Origin: Colwellia sp. 1_MG-2023
GTDB taxonomy: Bacteria > Pseudomonadota > Gammaproteobacteria > Enterobacterales > Alteromonadaceae
Assembly (NCBI RefSeq): GCF_030546755.1
Contig: NZ_JAUOPE010000006.1
Location: 1-64,000, forward strand
Direction: 5' to 3'
DNA: 64,000 bases
Shown here: piece by piece, positions 25,816-35,335 of the stretch
Numbering within the stretch: the first letter of the stretch is position 1
How the letters are laid out: every line of letters starts with the position of its first letter
Position numbers and translations under genes: made by a program
The notes under the pieces: generated by a model
Told to the model about the DNA's origin: nothing
The model's input: only the letters and a program-made list of their open reading frames with translations
Database searches by the model: none

Positions 25816-25835
25816 TTTTAACTAAGTAGAATATT

Positions 25836-25882
25836 AAAATGCTCAGTTATTAGTGATGTCACTATTGGTAACTGAGCATTTT
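25836..25882 (+). terminator. Long hairpin between ileS and lspA (terminator or attenuator)
   Basis: Outer arms AAAATGCTCAGTTA (25836-25849) and TAACTGAGCATTTT (25869-25882) pair perfectly over 14 bp. Inside the loop TAGTGA and TCACTA form a second stem. Only four Ts follow before GC, so it may be a partial terminator or an mRNA-stability element inside the operon. Confidence 0.55.
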
Positions 25883-25931
25883 GCATTCAGAGTATTTAGT
25901 TAAATAACTTAATTATATCTCAGAGAAATTA

Positions 25932-26444
25932 ATGGCTCCTTTAAAAATCAAATCAAGTTTGCAGTGGCTTTGGGTCACAGCACTATTTTTAATTATCGAT
26001 CAAATTACTAAACATTGGGTTGCCGGTTCAATGGAACTTTATCAGTCGATTAATGTTTTACCTTTTTTTAATATTACCTATGCACAAAATCATGGTGCGG
26101 CTTTTAGCTTTTTAGCGGATCAAGGCGGTTGGCAACGTTGGTTTTTTACCGCGGTTGCAGCTATTGCTTCGATAGTGTTTTTAGTTTGGCTCAAACGAAC
26201 GCCAAAAGAACAGCCCTTATTAGCAGCAGCATTGGCTTGTATGTTAAGTGGTGCATTAGGAAACTTAATTGATCGTTCATTATTTGGTTACGTTATCGAC
26301 TTTTTAGATTTTTATGTAAAAGGATATCATTGGCCAACATTTAATGTTGCCGATTCAATCATATTTGTCGGTGCTGCTTTAATGATCATAGACTCGTTTA
26401 AGCAAGATAAAGCTAGTAAAAATCAGGATGTTAAAGAGAGTTGA
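25932..26444 (+). CDS. lspA: Lipoprotein signal peptidase (signal peptidase II)
   Basis: A 170-residue inner-membrane aspartyl protease with four hydrophobic segments. The conserved blocks are LIIDQITKHW, NITYAQNHGAAFSFL, GALGNLIDRSLFGYVIDFLDF (first catalytic Asp within) and FNVADSIIFVG (second catalytic Asp). It removes leader peptides from prolipoproteins after lipidation of the cysteine, including those predicted in this window (MltF and the M49-like protein). fkpB starts one base after its stop. Confidence 0.97.
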   Translation: MAPLKIKSSLQWLWVTALFLIIDQITKHWVAGSMELYQSINVLPFFNITYAQNHGAAFSFLADQGGWQRWFFTAVAAIASIVFLVWLKRTPKEQPLLAAALACMLSGALGNLIDRSLFGYVIDFLDFYVKGYHWPTFNVADSIIFVGAALMIIDSFKQDKASKNQDVKES

Positions 26445-26445
26445 T

Positions 26446-26880
26446 ATGTCTAAAATTATAGAAAAAAATTCTGAAGTTATTGTTCACATTACCATGAAAT
26501 TAGCTGATGGTTCAGCAGCCGATAGTACCAAAGTAAATAATAAACCGGCAAAAATTATTATGGGTGATGCGAGTATTTCACCTGCTTTTGAAGCACAGTT
26601 ATTAGGGCTTTCAGCGAATGAAAGCAAAGAGTTCACCCTCGCAGCTAAAGATGCATTTGGTGAGTCGAATCCCGATAATATCCATTATGTGGATGCAAGC
26701 AAGTTTTCTGCGGAAACACCGGCTAAAGTAGGTAATATTATTACTTTTACTCAACCTGGTGGCATTGAACTTCCAGGTATGATCAGCGAAGTATCAGGAA
26801 GTTCAGTGACGGTTGATTTTAATCACCCCTTAGCTGGGCAAGCAGTAACTTTTGTAATTGACGTTGTTGAAGTTTTATAA
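26446..26880 (+). CDS. fkpB: FKBP-type peptidyl-prolyl isomerase (SlpA type)
   Basis: A 144-residue FKBP protein starting at the ATG one base after the lspA stop; the longer frame overlaps lspA. Features are [29 protein letters not shown] and the inserted flap domain [14 protein letters not shown] typical of SlyD/SlpA proteins. It is cytosolic, with no His-rich tail as in SlyD. The lspA-fkpB-ispH order is conserved widely in gammaproteobacteria. Confidence 0.94.
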   Translation: MSKIIEKNSEVIVHITMKLADGSAADSTKVNNKPAKIIMGDASISPAFEAQLLGLSANESKEFTLAAKDAFGESNPDNIHYVDASKFSAETPAKVGNIITFTQPGGIELPGMISEVSGSSVTVDFNHPLAGQAVTFVIDVVEVL

Positions 26881-26911
26881 TGTATTTAACCCTATTTTCT
26901 TGAGAGCCATT

Positions 26912-27841
26912 ATGGATATTATTTTAGCTAACCCTCGAGGCTTTTGTGCCGGTGTTGACAGAGCCATTAGTATTGTAGATCGAGCGCTAGACTTATTTGA
27001 TGCGCCAATTTATGTACGTCATGAAGTGGTTCATAACAAATTTGTTGTTAATGGTTTGAAAAATAGGGGAGCTGTCTTCGTTGATGAACTTCATGAAGTA
27101 CCCGATGATAGTACTGTTATCTTTAGTGCTCATGGAGTCTCTAAAGCGGTAAGAAATCAGGCGAAAAGTCGGGGATTAAAAGTTTTTGATGCGACGTGTC
27201 CTTTAGTGACTAAAGTGCATATGGAAGTCACTCGTGCCAGTAGAAAAAATGTCGAATGTATATTAATCGGCCATGAAGGACACCCAGAAGTTGAAGGAAC
27301 CATGGGGCAATATGAGAGTGAAGAGGGGGGGATTTACTTAGTTGAATCGGTCGATGATGTCGATGGTTTAGAGGTAAAAAATCCACAACAACTTTATTAT
27401 TGTAGCCAAACGACCTTGTCTGTTGACGATACTAGTGACGTTATCAATGCATTAAGAATTAAATTTCCAGAGATTCAAGGCCCAAGAAAAGACGACATTT
27501 GTTATGCCACGCAAAATCGCCAAGATGCCGTGCGTTCTATTGCCAATGAAGTTGATTTATTATTGGTCGTTGGCGCTAAGAATAGCTCTAATTCAAATAG
27601 GTTGAGAGAGCTCGCTGATAAAATAGGCACTACAGCTTATTTAATAGATACCGCAGAAGATATTAAAGAAGTTTGGTTGAAAAACGTTAAAAATGTTGGC
27701 GTTACGGCCGGTGCATCTGCACCTGAAATATTAGTAAAGCAAGTCATAGACACCTTAAAAAATCATGGAGGAAAAGAGGTGACTGAGTTTCCAGGACGGG
27801 AAGAAAATACAGTATTTGCGGTACCGATTGAATTGCGCTAG
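26912..27841 (+). CDS. ispH: 4-hydroxy-3-methylbut-2-enyl diphosphate reductase
   Basis: A 309-residue iron-sulfur enzyme, the last step of the MEP isoprenoid pathway. The three cluster cysteines are in [23 protein letters not shown] and [11 protein letters not shown]; substrate-binding parts such as [14 protein letters not shown] and [11 protein letters not shown] are present. The ATG at 26912 gives the usual [12 protein letters not shown] start; the longer frame is rejected. It is the last gene of the block. Confidence 0.97.
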   Translation: MDIILANPRGFCAGVDRAISIVDRALDLFDAPIYVRHEVVHNKFVVNGLKNRGAVFVDELHEVPDDSTVIFSAHGVSKAVRNQAKSRGLKVFDATCPLVTKVHMEVTRASRKNVECILIGHEGHPEVEGTMGQYESEEGGIYLVESVDDVDGLEVKNPQQLYYCSQTTLSVDDTSDVINALRIKFPEIQGPRKDDICYATQNRQDAVRSIANEVDLLLVVGAKNSSNSNRLRELADKIGTTAYLIDTAEDIKEVWLKNVKNVGVTAGASAPEILVKQVIDTLKNHGGKEVTEFPGREENTVFAVPIELR

Positions 27842-28157
27842 TCTTAGTTTAGGCTGAAAGTTAAGCAATGTAATCTTCACAGGGATAATCTAACTGCTAT
27901 ATTTTTTGTAAATCATTACTATTAAACAAATAGTTACTGTGCGTCTACTATTGGATGGCTATTTGTTATATGGATGTAAGGTATGGGTTAATGCTGTTCA
28001 CGTTGGTGATTTTTAACACATATAAACAAATCTTCTCGATATTAAATAACGCGATAATATCGACATTTCCACTTGTCAAAAATTCAATGTATGCTCTACA
28101 AATAATGCATTCTTATTGTTATTTGAATCTTTGTATTCTATTCACAAAGGAAGAGAG
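27842..28157. other. 316-base intergenic stretch before the minor-pilin operon
   Basis: No convincing gene is seen; a 68-codon frame at 27955-28161 has no ribosome binding site and unlikely composition. A possible promoter is TTGTCA (28073-28078) with TACAAA (28097-28102), spacing 18. No terminator for ispH is evident, so read-through into pilV is possible. Confidence 0.45.
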
Positions 28158-28706
28158 ATGAAAAAAGCATATGTTAAACATAATCAGTTAGGCATGACTT
28201 TTATTGAAGTGCTTGTCGCACTCTTTATTCTGGTTACTGGGGTTTTGGGCGCAGTGGCTATGCAGGCTACCGTGAAAAAAGGTAGTTTTGATGCAATGCA
28301 ACGTTCATTAGCTTCTGCTTTAGCTCAAGATATTGTCGAAAGAATGCGAAGTAATGATCCGACAACTTTAGCAGGATATATGAAAACAAATTATGGTGTA
28401 GCACTTGATGCTGTGCCTGCTAAACGCTGTAACTCAGTAGGTAACGTTTGTACCCCTGCAGAAATGGTCATTAATGACACTTATGAATGGGAAGCTGCCT
28501 TGATGGGCGCTAATGTTACCCAAGGTACTGTAAATACTGGAGGTTTAGTTGGTGGTAGGGCATGCATCAGTAACACACTAAATGCCATTACTGTTGTGGT
28601 GAGCTGGCAAGGACGAGTTGATATTTCTGATAGCAAAAAAGCGAACGCTTGTGGTACGGCTGGCGATAAAAGACGGCAGGTGATTGTTGAGGCTTTTATA
28701 AATTAA
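28158..28706 (+). CDS. pilV: Type IV pilus minor pilin PilV
   Basis: 182 residues from the ATG at 28158, which has AAGGAAGAGAG upstream. The prepilin leader ends QLG, followed by MTFIEVLVALFILVTGVLGA, with the conserved Glu5 of mature pilins; residue +1 is Met in place of the usual Phe. The block AMQATVKKGSFDAMQRSLAS and IVERMRSN are typical of PilV. With PilW, PilX and PilY1 it forms the tip or priming complex of type IVa pili. It is the first gene of the operon. Confidence 0.9.
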   Translation: MKKAYVKHNQLGMTFIEVLVALFILVTGVLGAVAMQATVKKGSFDAMQRSLASALAQDIVERMRSNDPTTLAGYMKTNYGVALDAVPAKRCNSVGNVCTPAEMVINDTYEWEAALMGANVTQGTVNTGGLVGGRACISNTLNAITVVVSWQGRVDISDSKKANACGTAGDKRRQVIVEAFIN

Positions 28707-28707
28707 T

Positions 28708-29688
28708 ATGAAAAACTTTAATTATTCTTATCATAAAGGCTTTAGCTTAATCGAATTATTTATCTCGTTAGCGGTAGGTTTAGGTTTACTTGCAGGCGTA
28801 CTAAGTGTCTTTGTTAGTATGAAAACGACAACCAAAGAAACTTCCACTTACGGTGAATTACAAGAAAATGGTCGATTTGCGTTAAATGTTTTATCTGATG
28901 ATTTACTTAGACAAGATTTCTGGGGTGACTATGTTGGCACATTCGACTTAGCTAATTTAAACGGTGTTGCTTTGGGCGCACCGGGTAATGATTGCCAAGG
29001 AGGAGGGATAAACAATACAACGTTCCCTGCCGCTAATGGACACTTTAGAACCTTATGGGGAGAAACCGCAGCTTCGGGCGATCCATTAGGTTGTTTTGCC
29101 ACATCAGCACAGGCCAAAACAGGCTCAGATATATTACAGTTAAAACGGGTTATTTCAACGCCCGTTTTACCGGCAGACATTTCAGCAGACAATTATTATT
29201 TAATTACTAATATTAATGATGGTGAATTATTTGATGGGGGGGCAGCTGTACCAACCGTAGATAATAGCCAAATTTGGGAATACCAGCATCACGTCTATTA
29301 TGTCACGGAGCAAGTTCAAGGTACGATCAGTGTCCCGGTATTGATGAAAGGACGATTAACTAATTCGATGAGTTTTTCTCCTATCATTGATGGTATTGAA
29401 ATGATCCGCTTTATGTATGGAGTTGATACCACAGATGATGGCATTGTGAATGCGTTTATTTCGGCAGATAATATGACCGAAGATTTATGGAATAATGCGA
29501 CAAACTCCAACATATTAGCTGTGAAAATTTTTGTACTTGCACGTAGCGTATTACCAGATAATAAATATACCAATAATAATACTTATCAACTGGGGGATTT
29601 ATCTTTTACTCCCAACGATAATTTTCGTCGGTTATTATTTAGTTCTACGGTTACTTTATTTAATGCGAGGGTTGATTCATGGCAGTAA
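28708..29688 (+). CDS. pilW: Type IV pilus minor pilin PilW
   Basis: A 326-residue prepilin with the class III signal YHKGFSLIELFISLAVGLGL (cleavage after Gly, +1 Phe, Glu5). The segment ENGRFALNVLSDDLLRQDFWG is characteristic of PilW. It begins one base after the pilV stop and overlaps pilX by ten bases, so translation is coupled. It is a component of the minor-pilin priming complex. Confidence 0.9.
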   Translation: MKNFNYSYHKGFSLIELFISLAVGLGLLAGVLSVFVSMKTTTKETSTYGELQENGRFALNVLSDDLLRQDFWGDYVGTFDLANLNGVALGAPGNDCQGGGINNTTFPAANGHFRTLWGETAASGDPLGCFATSAQAKTGSDILQLKRVISTPVLPADISADNYYLITNINDGELFDGGAAVPTVDNSQIWEYQHHVYYVTEQVQGTISVPVLMKGRLTNSMSFSPIIDGIEMIRFMYGVDTTDDGIVNAFISADNMTEDLWNNATNSNILAVKIFVLARSVLPDNKYTNNNTYQLGDLSFTPNDNFRRLLFSSTVTLFNARVDSWQ

Positions 29689-30194
29689 AACATAAATTTT
29701 CATGTAATAGTTTGCCTGCTATAAATAAACAAAATGGCGCTGTACTGGTAGTTTCGTTAATTTTTTTAATTTCGTTAACGGCTGTTGCTGCGGCGTTAAT
29801 GCAAAACACCACTTCTGATATGAAAATGTCAGGGGCAAGTGAGGAAAAACTGGTGGCGACGCAAGAAGCCGTCAGCGCAATTGACGAAGTGATCTATAAT
29901 CAAGTAGCTCCAGGTCAAACGAATCAATTTGCTAAGCCGCTTGTTGTGGCGAATTTTCCAAATACAGATCAATCGTTATTGTTACCAGGTACAAAAACAG
30001 GATCAACGGCTACTGTTGATATTGCTAATAATGAATTAAGGCTAGAAGCTGATTGCCCCCACTCTCGATCAGCTTCTTCGGTTCAGGTTTTTACTTGTAA
30101 CGTATTAAAAGTTCAAGTAAATCGTAATTATGGTCGAAACAATGTAAATACTGTTGACGTTAACTCTGGGGTGGCTCAGCAGTTGCTAAAATAG
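29679..30194 (+). CDS. pilX: Type IV pilus assembly protein PilX
   Basis: A 171-residue protein. NKQNGAVLVVSLIFLISLTA near residues 19-38 is the PilX N-terminal signature with a hydrophobic helix but no Phe-Thr pilin start, and MQNTTSDMKMSGAS follows. It overlaps the end of pilW by ten bases and precedes pilY1 by thirty. It is known as part of the minor-pilin complex that starts pilus assembly with PilY1. Confidence 0.88.
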   Translation: MAVKHKFSCNSLPAINKQNGAVLVVSLIFLISLTAVAAALMQNTTSDMKMSGASEEKLVATQEAVSAIDEVIYNQVAPGQTNQFAKPLVVANFPNTDQSLLLPGTKTGSTATVDIANNELRLEADCPHSRSASSVQVFTCNVLKVQVNRNYGRNNVNTVDVNSGVAQQLLK

Positions 30195-30224
30195 TGTTTA
30201 TGTTCGGCTCATGGGGATAGGAAT

Positions 30225-33200
30225 ATGAAGAAAGTTCTAACGCTAATTTTAACGTGTGCACTCACTGTGTCTTTTTTTTCAATTGGAGAAGATATTGAGC
30301 TTTATATCAGTGATACGGTTAAACAGTTAGCCCAACGACCGCAAGTGTTAATCATCTTTGATAATTCCGGCAGTATGGGAACGAAAGAGAATGTCAATGC
30401 ATCCTATGATCCTGATACTGAATATGATGCTGTTGGCGGTTTAAATTCTCTTTCCGATAAATTTATATATTTCGTTAAAGGCGGCGCTGATGGCGCGGCC
30501 TTACCCACACCTGATAGCCCAAGTGAAGTACGTCGTTTTTTAGATGAAATTAATAGCTGTCAAACGGCACGAGATATTTTAGCGACAACAGGCTTTTATA
30601 CCGGACATATTCGTGAATATTCATTAAAAGGTAATGCGGGTACATGGGAAGAGTTGCCAGATAATAACGGCGCCAATATTGAAGTCATTGATTGTGAAGA
30701 TGACGTTACTAATGAAGACCCTACCAACGTTGCTGGCTTAGATTCTGGTTACCCAATTGATAATGAAGGTAATAAAAAAAATCCTGTTTATCATACTGCT
30801 AATGTTAATGACTCAAATGTTAATTGGTCGGGTACATTAGTTACTTTATACACCGATAATTATTTGCGATGGCATCACGGTGAAGATATTGCACAAGTTT
30901 CTCGATCTAGGCTTGATCAAGCAAAAGAAAGTATTACTAATGTAATTAAATCAGCCCCTTCTGTCGATTTTGGTCTACAAATTTTTAATTATGATGATGG
31001 TGATAAGTCAACTGATCCTAATGGTGGGAGAATTGTTTTTGGTATTGATGAACTTGATGATACTAAGCAAGCGGCATTTTTAAAAATAGTTAATGATGAA
31101 CTAAAAGCGCAAACTTGGACTCCTTTATGCGAATCACTTTATGAATCATATAATTACTTTGCTGGCAAATCAGTAGATTTTGGTGATGATGATCAAAGCC
31201 AAGGAAAGTCGTACACCAAAAATAAACCACCCAGGGATACTAGTATTGAAAGTAGCAGCAAATACATTACACCTTTTAGTAATTGTAATGGCAAAGCGTA
31301 CGTTATTTTAATCACAGATGGTGAGCCTACCTACGATAATGGTGCCGATAAAAAGATTGAAGCGTTAACCAGTGAAGAAGATGGAAGTACAGTTAAGTTC
31401 AATGGTACTAAGTATAAAAGTAATTATTTAGCAGGTTTAGCTGGGTGGATGAATGATTATGACGTTAATACTGATTTAGATGGTTCCCAAAAAGTAAGTA
31501 CATTTACCATAGGATTTAGTAAAGGTGCCGATAGCGCCGAAGAATTATTAAAAGAAACGGCTTCAAGGGGCGGAGGACAATATTTTAAGGCTAAAGATAG
31601 TGTTCAGTTAACTGCCGCGCTTTTAACAGCACTAGGGGAATTAGAACCTAGTAATGATAGTTTGACCTCAGCTTCAGTTGCCTCAAATAATTTTGATAGA
31701 ACAGAAACATTAAATGCCGTTTATTACGCGATGTTTAACCCGCAAAATGGCCCTAGATGGCAAGGAAATCTTAAAAAATATAAAGTCATTGGCGGTAAAC
31801 AAGTAGGGCAGTCGAAAGTTCCTGCGTTGAATGAAGACACAGGGCATTTTTCAGATAGCGTTACTAGTTTTTGGTCACCAACTAATTCTAAAGATGGTGA
31901 TAAAGTCGCAGAAGGTGGTGTTGCGGATATGCTGCGCAAAACAAATAGCAGAACCCTTTATAGTGACTTAACGGTTGATGGAGACAGCTTAGTCACTTTT
32001 AATCGTACAAATGCAGAAAAGGCTTTTACTGATGCTGCGGGTTTAGCCGCTGAGCTTGATGTTCTAGAGGATGATATAGACGATACCTTAAATTGGCACG
32101 CGGGTATAGATGTTGATGATGAGGATGGTGATAATTCAACAACCGATATGCGATATGATGTTTTTGGTGATCCTTTACACTCAAAACCGCTCGTTGTTAA
32201 TTATGGCGACAGTATTCGTATTATGATCGGCACGAATGCTGGGGTGCTTCATATGTTTGAAGATAACACTGAAACTGATGTTGTCTCAGAAACATGGGCG
32301 TTTTTACCAAAAGAGTTCCTTTCAAACATTAAACATTTGCGAAATAATTATTCATCTGCTGATAAAGTGTATGGTATTGATGGCCGTATTACCTCATATA
32401 TTAAAGATGTTAATGGTGATGGTGTTGTAAATGGTACAGATAAGGTTTATATCTTTTTTGGCCTTCGTCGTGGTGGTTCATCTTATTACGCACTTGATAT
32501 AACTTCTCCTACCTCTCCTAAGTTATTATGGAAAATTGATAGCGATACTAGTGGTTTTAGTGAGCTTGGCCAATCATGGTCGCAACCTAAAATCGGCTAT
32601 TCTGCCTTAAATGTCACAGGTACAACTGCAGAGCCAGTACTGATTTTTGGTGGAGGTTATGATGCAGGAAAAGATGCTGCTGGGGTTGGTGGTGATGATT
32701 CTTCAGGTCGTGCTATTTATATGGTTGATGCCAAAACAGGTACCTTAAAGTGGAGCTTAGCACCTAGTGGTGGAACGATGGCATTTAGTGGCATCACTGA
32801 TAGTATCGCCTCTAGTATTGGTATGTTAGATAGTGATGGTAATGGCTTAGTGGATCGATTATATGCTGGCGATACCGGTGGTAATATTTGGCGTGTTGAT
32901 ATGCCTGATAAAAGCCCAACAGACCCTACAAATCCATGGACAGTATTTAAGTTGGCTTCGTTAGGTGGGACCACAAACGATACAGATCGTCGTTTTTTTA
33001 ATGAGCCTTCTATTGTTAGAACTTTTATCACTGAAACTATCGAAACTACTGTTACAGATGAAGAAGGCGCAACGACTAAAATCACTAGTAAGCAAGAAAA
33101 ACCTTATGAGGCGATACTTATTGGGTCTGGTGATAGATCCAATCCATTAGGTGAAGATACACAAGATAGTTTTTTTATGATCAAAGATGAAAATATTAAA

Positions 33201-33776
33201 ACACAATCTTTCCCTAGTAAAACATTACCGACAATACCTGCGCCTACAGCGATTACGATGAGTCAATTGTATGACTATACCAATGATCCTTTTGGCCAAA
33301 CACTAACCACAACACAGTTAAATGCATTAGAGCTAGCGGTGAGTAAGAAACAGGGCTGGTATATAAACTTTGGTAAATCAGATGGCGAGAAAAATACCGA
33401 GTCTGCAATTGTAATAAAAGGCGTTGCGTACTTCACTTCGTTTATGCCGCCATCATTGGTTGCTAATCAAGCGATTTGTGAAATACCTGGTGGTCAAGGC
33501 TGGTTATATGCGGTGGATTTAGCGCAAGGTACCAGTAAATATAACTGGGTAGACTCTGATAATCCTGATGGAATTACGGATGGGGATGAACGAAAAGTTT
33601 ATATCAGTGAGCAATTTTTAGGTACGCCAACCTTAATTGTAGTTCCAGAGGATGATGGTGACGATGAAACTATTGATGAAGCGGTAGGTAATATCATTGT
33701 TGGTCGTAAAATTGTACCTGTGGGCTTTAATTTACAAACGATGCGAACCCACCTTTATATTGATGAGAATAATTAA
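30225..33776 (+). CDS. pilY1: Type IV pilus tip adhesin PilY1
   Basis: A 1183-residue exported protein. The signal peptide covers about residues 1-20. A von Willebrand A region follows with a MIDAS motif DNSGSMG at residues 46-52. The C-terminal half is a beta-propeller, with FGLRRGGSSYYALDI, VYMVDAKTGTLKW-like blades and TGGNIWRVD. Calcium-loop sequences DVNGDGVVNGTD (about 728-739) and DSDGNGLVD (about 868) are visible, the first matching the known regulatory calcium site of PilY1. It acts in adhesion, surface sensing and control of retraction. It shares one base with the next start. Confidence 0.94.
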   Translation: MKKVLTLILTCALTVSFFSIGEDIELYISDTVKQLAQRPQVLIIFDNSGSMGTKENVNASYDPDTEYDAVGGLNSLSDKFIYFVKGGADGAALPTPDSPSEVRRFLDEINSCQTARDILATTGFYTGHIREYSLKGNAGTWEELPDNNGANIEVIDCEDDVTNEDPTNVAGLDSGYPIDNEGNKKNPVYHTANVNDSNVNWSGTLVTLYTDNYLRWHHGEDIAQVSRSRLDQAKESITNVIKSAPSVDFGLQIFNYDDGDKSTDPNGGRIVFGIDELDDTKQAAFLKIVNDELKAQTWTPLCESLYESYNYFAGKSVDFGDDDQSQGKSYTKNKPPRDTSIESSSKYITPFSNCNGKAYVILITDGEPTYDNGADKKIEALTSEEDGSTVKFNGTKYKSNYLAGLAGWMNDYDVNTDLDGSQKVSTFTIGFSKGADSAEELLKETASRGGGQYFKAKDSVQLTAALLTALGELEPSNDSLTSASVASNNFDRTETLNAVYYAMFNPQNGPRWQGNLKKYKVIGGKQVGQSKVPALNEDTGHFSDSVTSFWSPTNSKDGDKVAEGGVADMLRKTNSRTLYSDLTVDGDSLVTFNRTNAEKAFTDAAGLAAELDVLEDDIDDTLNWHAGIDVDDEDGDNSTTDMRYDVFGDPLHSKPLVVNYGDSIRIMIGTNAGVLHMFEDNTETDVVSETWAFLPKEFLSNIKHLRNNYSSADKVYGIDGRITSYIKDVNGDGVVNGTDKVYIFFGLRRGGSSYYALDITSPTSPKLLWKIDSDTSGFSELGQSWSQPKIGYSALNVTGTTAEPVLIFGGGYDAGKDAAGVGGDDSSGRAIYMVDAKTGTLKWSLAPSGGTMAFSGITDSIASSIGMLDSDGNGLVDRLYAGDTGGNIWRVDMPDKSPTDPTNPWTVFKLASLGGTTNDTDRRFFNEPSIVRTFITETIETTVTDEEGATTKITSKQEKPYEAILIGSGDRSNPLGEDTQDSFFMIKDENIKTQSFPSKTLPTIPAPTAITMSQLYDYTNDPFGQTLTTTQLNALELAVSKKQGWYINFGKSDGEKNTESAIVIKGVAYFTSFMPPSLVANQAICEIPGGQGWLYAVDLAQGTSKYNWVDSDNPDGITDGDERKVYISEQFLGTPTLIVVPEDDGDDETIDEAVGNIIVGRKIVPVGFNLQTMRTHLYIDENN

Positions 33777-34183
33777 TGAAATTTATGAATAAAAAACAAA
33801 CGGGTTTTACCTTAGTTGAATTACTGATAGTGGTCGCTATTATTGGTATTTTAGCTTCAGTGGCATACCCGTCATATATAGATTTTGTTCTTAAATCTAA
33901 TAGATCTGAAGGGCAAAGAGAACTTGTGCGTTTAGCTAATTTACAAGAACAACTGTACGTTGATAGTAGAGCTTATACCGCTAATATGACTAAGTTAGGG
34001 TTAGCAGCTGATCCGTATATTACTGAAAGTGGGCTGTATAGTATTGATGCTACCGTTTCAGGAGAAAGCTTTACATTAACGGCTACAGCTAAAGGAACTC
34101 AAACGAAAGACACCAATTGTAAAACAATGACAATTACTGAAACGGGTAAGAAAACTCCGGCGAGTAACTGTTGGGAGCAGTAA
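33776..34183 (+). CDS. pilE: Type IV pilin-like protein PilE
   Basis: A 135-residue prepilin. KKQTGFTLVELLIVVAIIGI is the classical leader and helix: cleavage after Gly, +1 Phe, Glu5. Two cysteines near the C-terminus (DTNCKTMT and ASNCWEQ) form the D-loop disulfide. The ATG shares one base with the pilY1 stop; an ATG at 33785 is an alternative. Position and size match the minor pilin PilE next to pilY1. Confidence 0.9.
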   Translation: MKFMNKKQTGFTLVELLIVVAIIGILASVAYPSYIDFVLKSNRSEGQRELVRLANLQEQLYVDSRAYTANMTKLGLAADPYITESGLYSIDATVSGESFTLTATAKGTQTKDTNCKTMTITETGKKTPASNCWEQ

Positions 34184-34184
34184 A

Positions 34185-34502
34185 ATGAAATATATATTTA
34201 TTTCCGTACTTTGTTTGTTTTTTTTGCTAATTAGTGGCAACGGATTAGCTAACACTAAAGTAGAAAAAACGATTAAAACTAAATGTTTTGTGACCCTATA
34301 TGGAGGTGAGCAGACAATACTTTATCAAATAATCAATGAAAGTAAGTTCAATAAATTAGCTGATTTATTAACTAATACATCAACAATGACAACATTGTCG
34401 GATAAAAAAATGAAAGTATATAAAGTGATTGAATGTGTGCAGACTGCAGATAACTTTAAAAATCAATTGGCTTTAGCCGTTGAAAAAATTACTCCTTACT
34501 AA
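34185..34502 (+). CDS. TapY2-like small exported protein
   Basis: A 105-residue protein with a signal peptide of about 22 residues (ending GLA). The mature part has two cysteines, in KTKCFVTLYGG and KVIECVQTA, suggesting one disulfide. Position, one base after pilE and at the end of the minor-pilin operon, and size recall the TapY2 family of Aeromonas and Shewanella, found next to TapY1/PilY1. Its function is not known. The family name is from memory and less certain than the operon membership. Confidence 0.65.
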   Translation: MKYIFISVLCLFFLLISGNGLANTKVEKTIKTKCFVTLYGGEQTILYQIINESKFNKLADLLTNTSTMTTLSDKKMKVYKVIECVQTADNFKNQLALAVEKITPY

Positions 34503-34537
34503 AAGTAGTAATTGCTCGAAATAACTAAATGAAAGCG

Positions 34538-35305
34538 TTAATTTTTATCAATTAAATTAAAGGATTTTAATTTAATTATGTTTTCATTTAGTTTCTGTTC
34601 AATGGTGTTTAAATTTTTGAGTTGCTGACAGAATACGGAAACTTTCGATTCTATCGTACTAATTTTAGAATTAAGTTTAAGATCTTTACTGATATTTCCC
34701 ATATTACGCACTAAAGTATTGGGCCTTTGCTCACTACTTTCAATGTCATGACTGCTTATCGCATTGCCTACCGTAGATACAATTGTTCCGATAGAATCGG
34801 TAATAATAGCTTCAATTTCTTCTTCAAACTCTCCGGCTAACACGTCATCAAAATTGTCGAAATCTTGAGGGGCAATATAAAAGCTATTATCACTGTGATT
34901 AAAGCGTGTACGGATACGCCATTGTAATTCATCAAATTGTTTTTGCAGCTTTTGGTGCGAAGCGCTATTTTCACCGGTAATGCCAGCAATAACTTTATTT
35001 ACAACCTTTAGGCCTACATCAACACTTTCTATGGCGATTGAGACTATTTCTGGGATTTGCTCTCGAATACCGGAAAAATATTCACTAACAAGTTGTTTTT
35101 GCTCATCTGATAATGGAATTTCACTGCCGTTAATAAAAAGCTGATGATTACCATTTACTTGAATGTAAGTTTTTCCGTGCTCGATAATTCTGACATGGCT
35201 AGGATCAATAATAACGCCATATTTTAAATTGATATCGCATTGTTCTGCTAAAGCGTTGTGAACGCAAAACGAGCTAGCTATTAGAACTAAATTACGTAAT
35301 AACAT
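34538..35305 (-). CDS. DUF2884 (YggN-like) periplasmic protein, second copy
   Basis: A 255-residue exported protein with a signal peptide of about 20 residues. CDINLKYGVII near residue 23, LFINGSEIPLSDEQKQLV and the late cysteine in VSVFCQQLKNL match the same features, in the same order, of the protein encoded at 12124-12924, so the two are paralogues. Function unknown. It is convergent with the minor-pilin operon and downstream of the FapA-like gene, with about 30 bases between them. Confidence 0.8.
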   Translation of the reverse strand: MLLRNLVLIASSFCVHNALAEQCDINLKYGVIIDPSHVRIIEHGKTYIQVNGNHQLFINGSEIPLSDEQKQLVSEYFSGIREQIPEIVSIAIESVDVGLKVVNKVIAGITGENSASHQKLQKQFDELQWRIRTRFNHSDNSFYIAPQDFDNFDDVLAGEFEEEIEAIITDSIGTIVSTVGNAISSHDIESSEQRPNTLVRNMGNISKDLKLNSKISTIESKVSVFCQQLKNLNTIEQKLNENIIKLKSFNLIDKN

Positions 35306-35335
35306 AAGTAAATTAATCAGTTAACTAAGTATACG

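Noticed and set aside
27955-28161. 68-codon plus-strand frame before pilV
   Set aside because: No ribosome binding site, mixed hydrophobic sequence unlike any family, and it overlaps the true pilV start.
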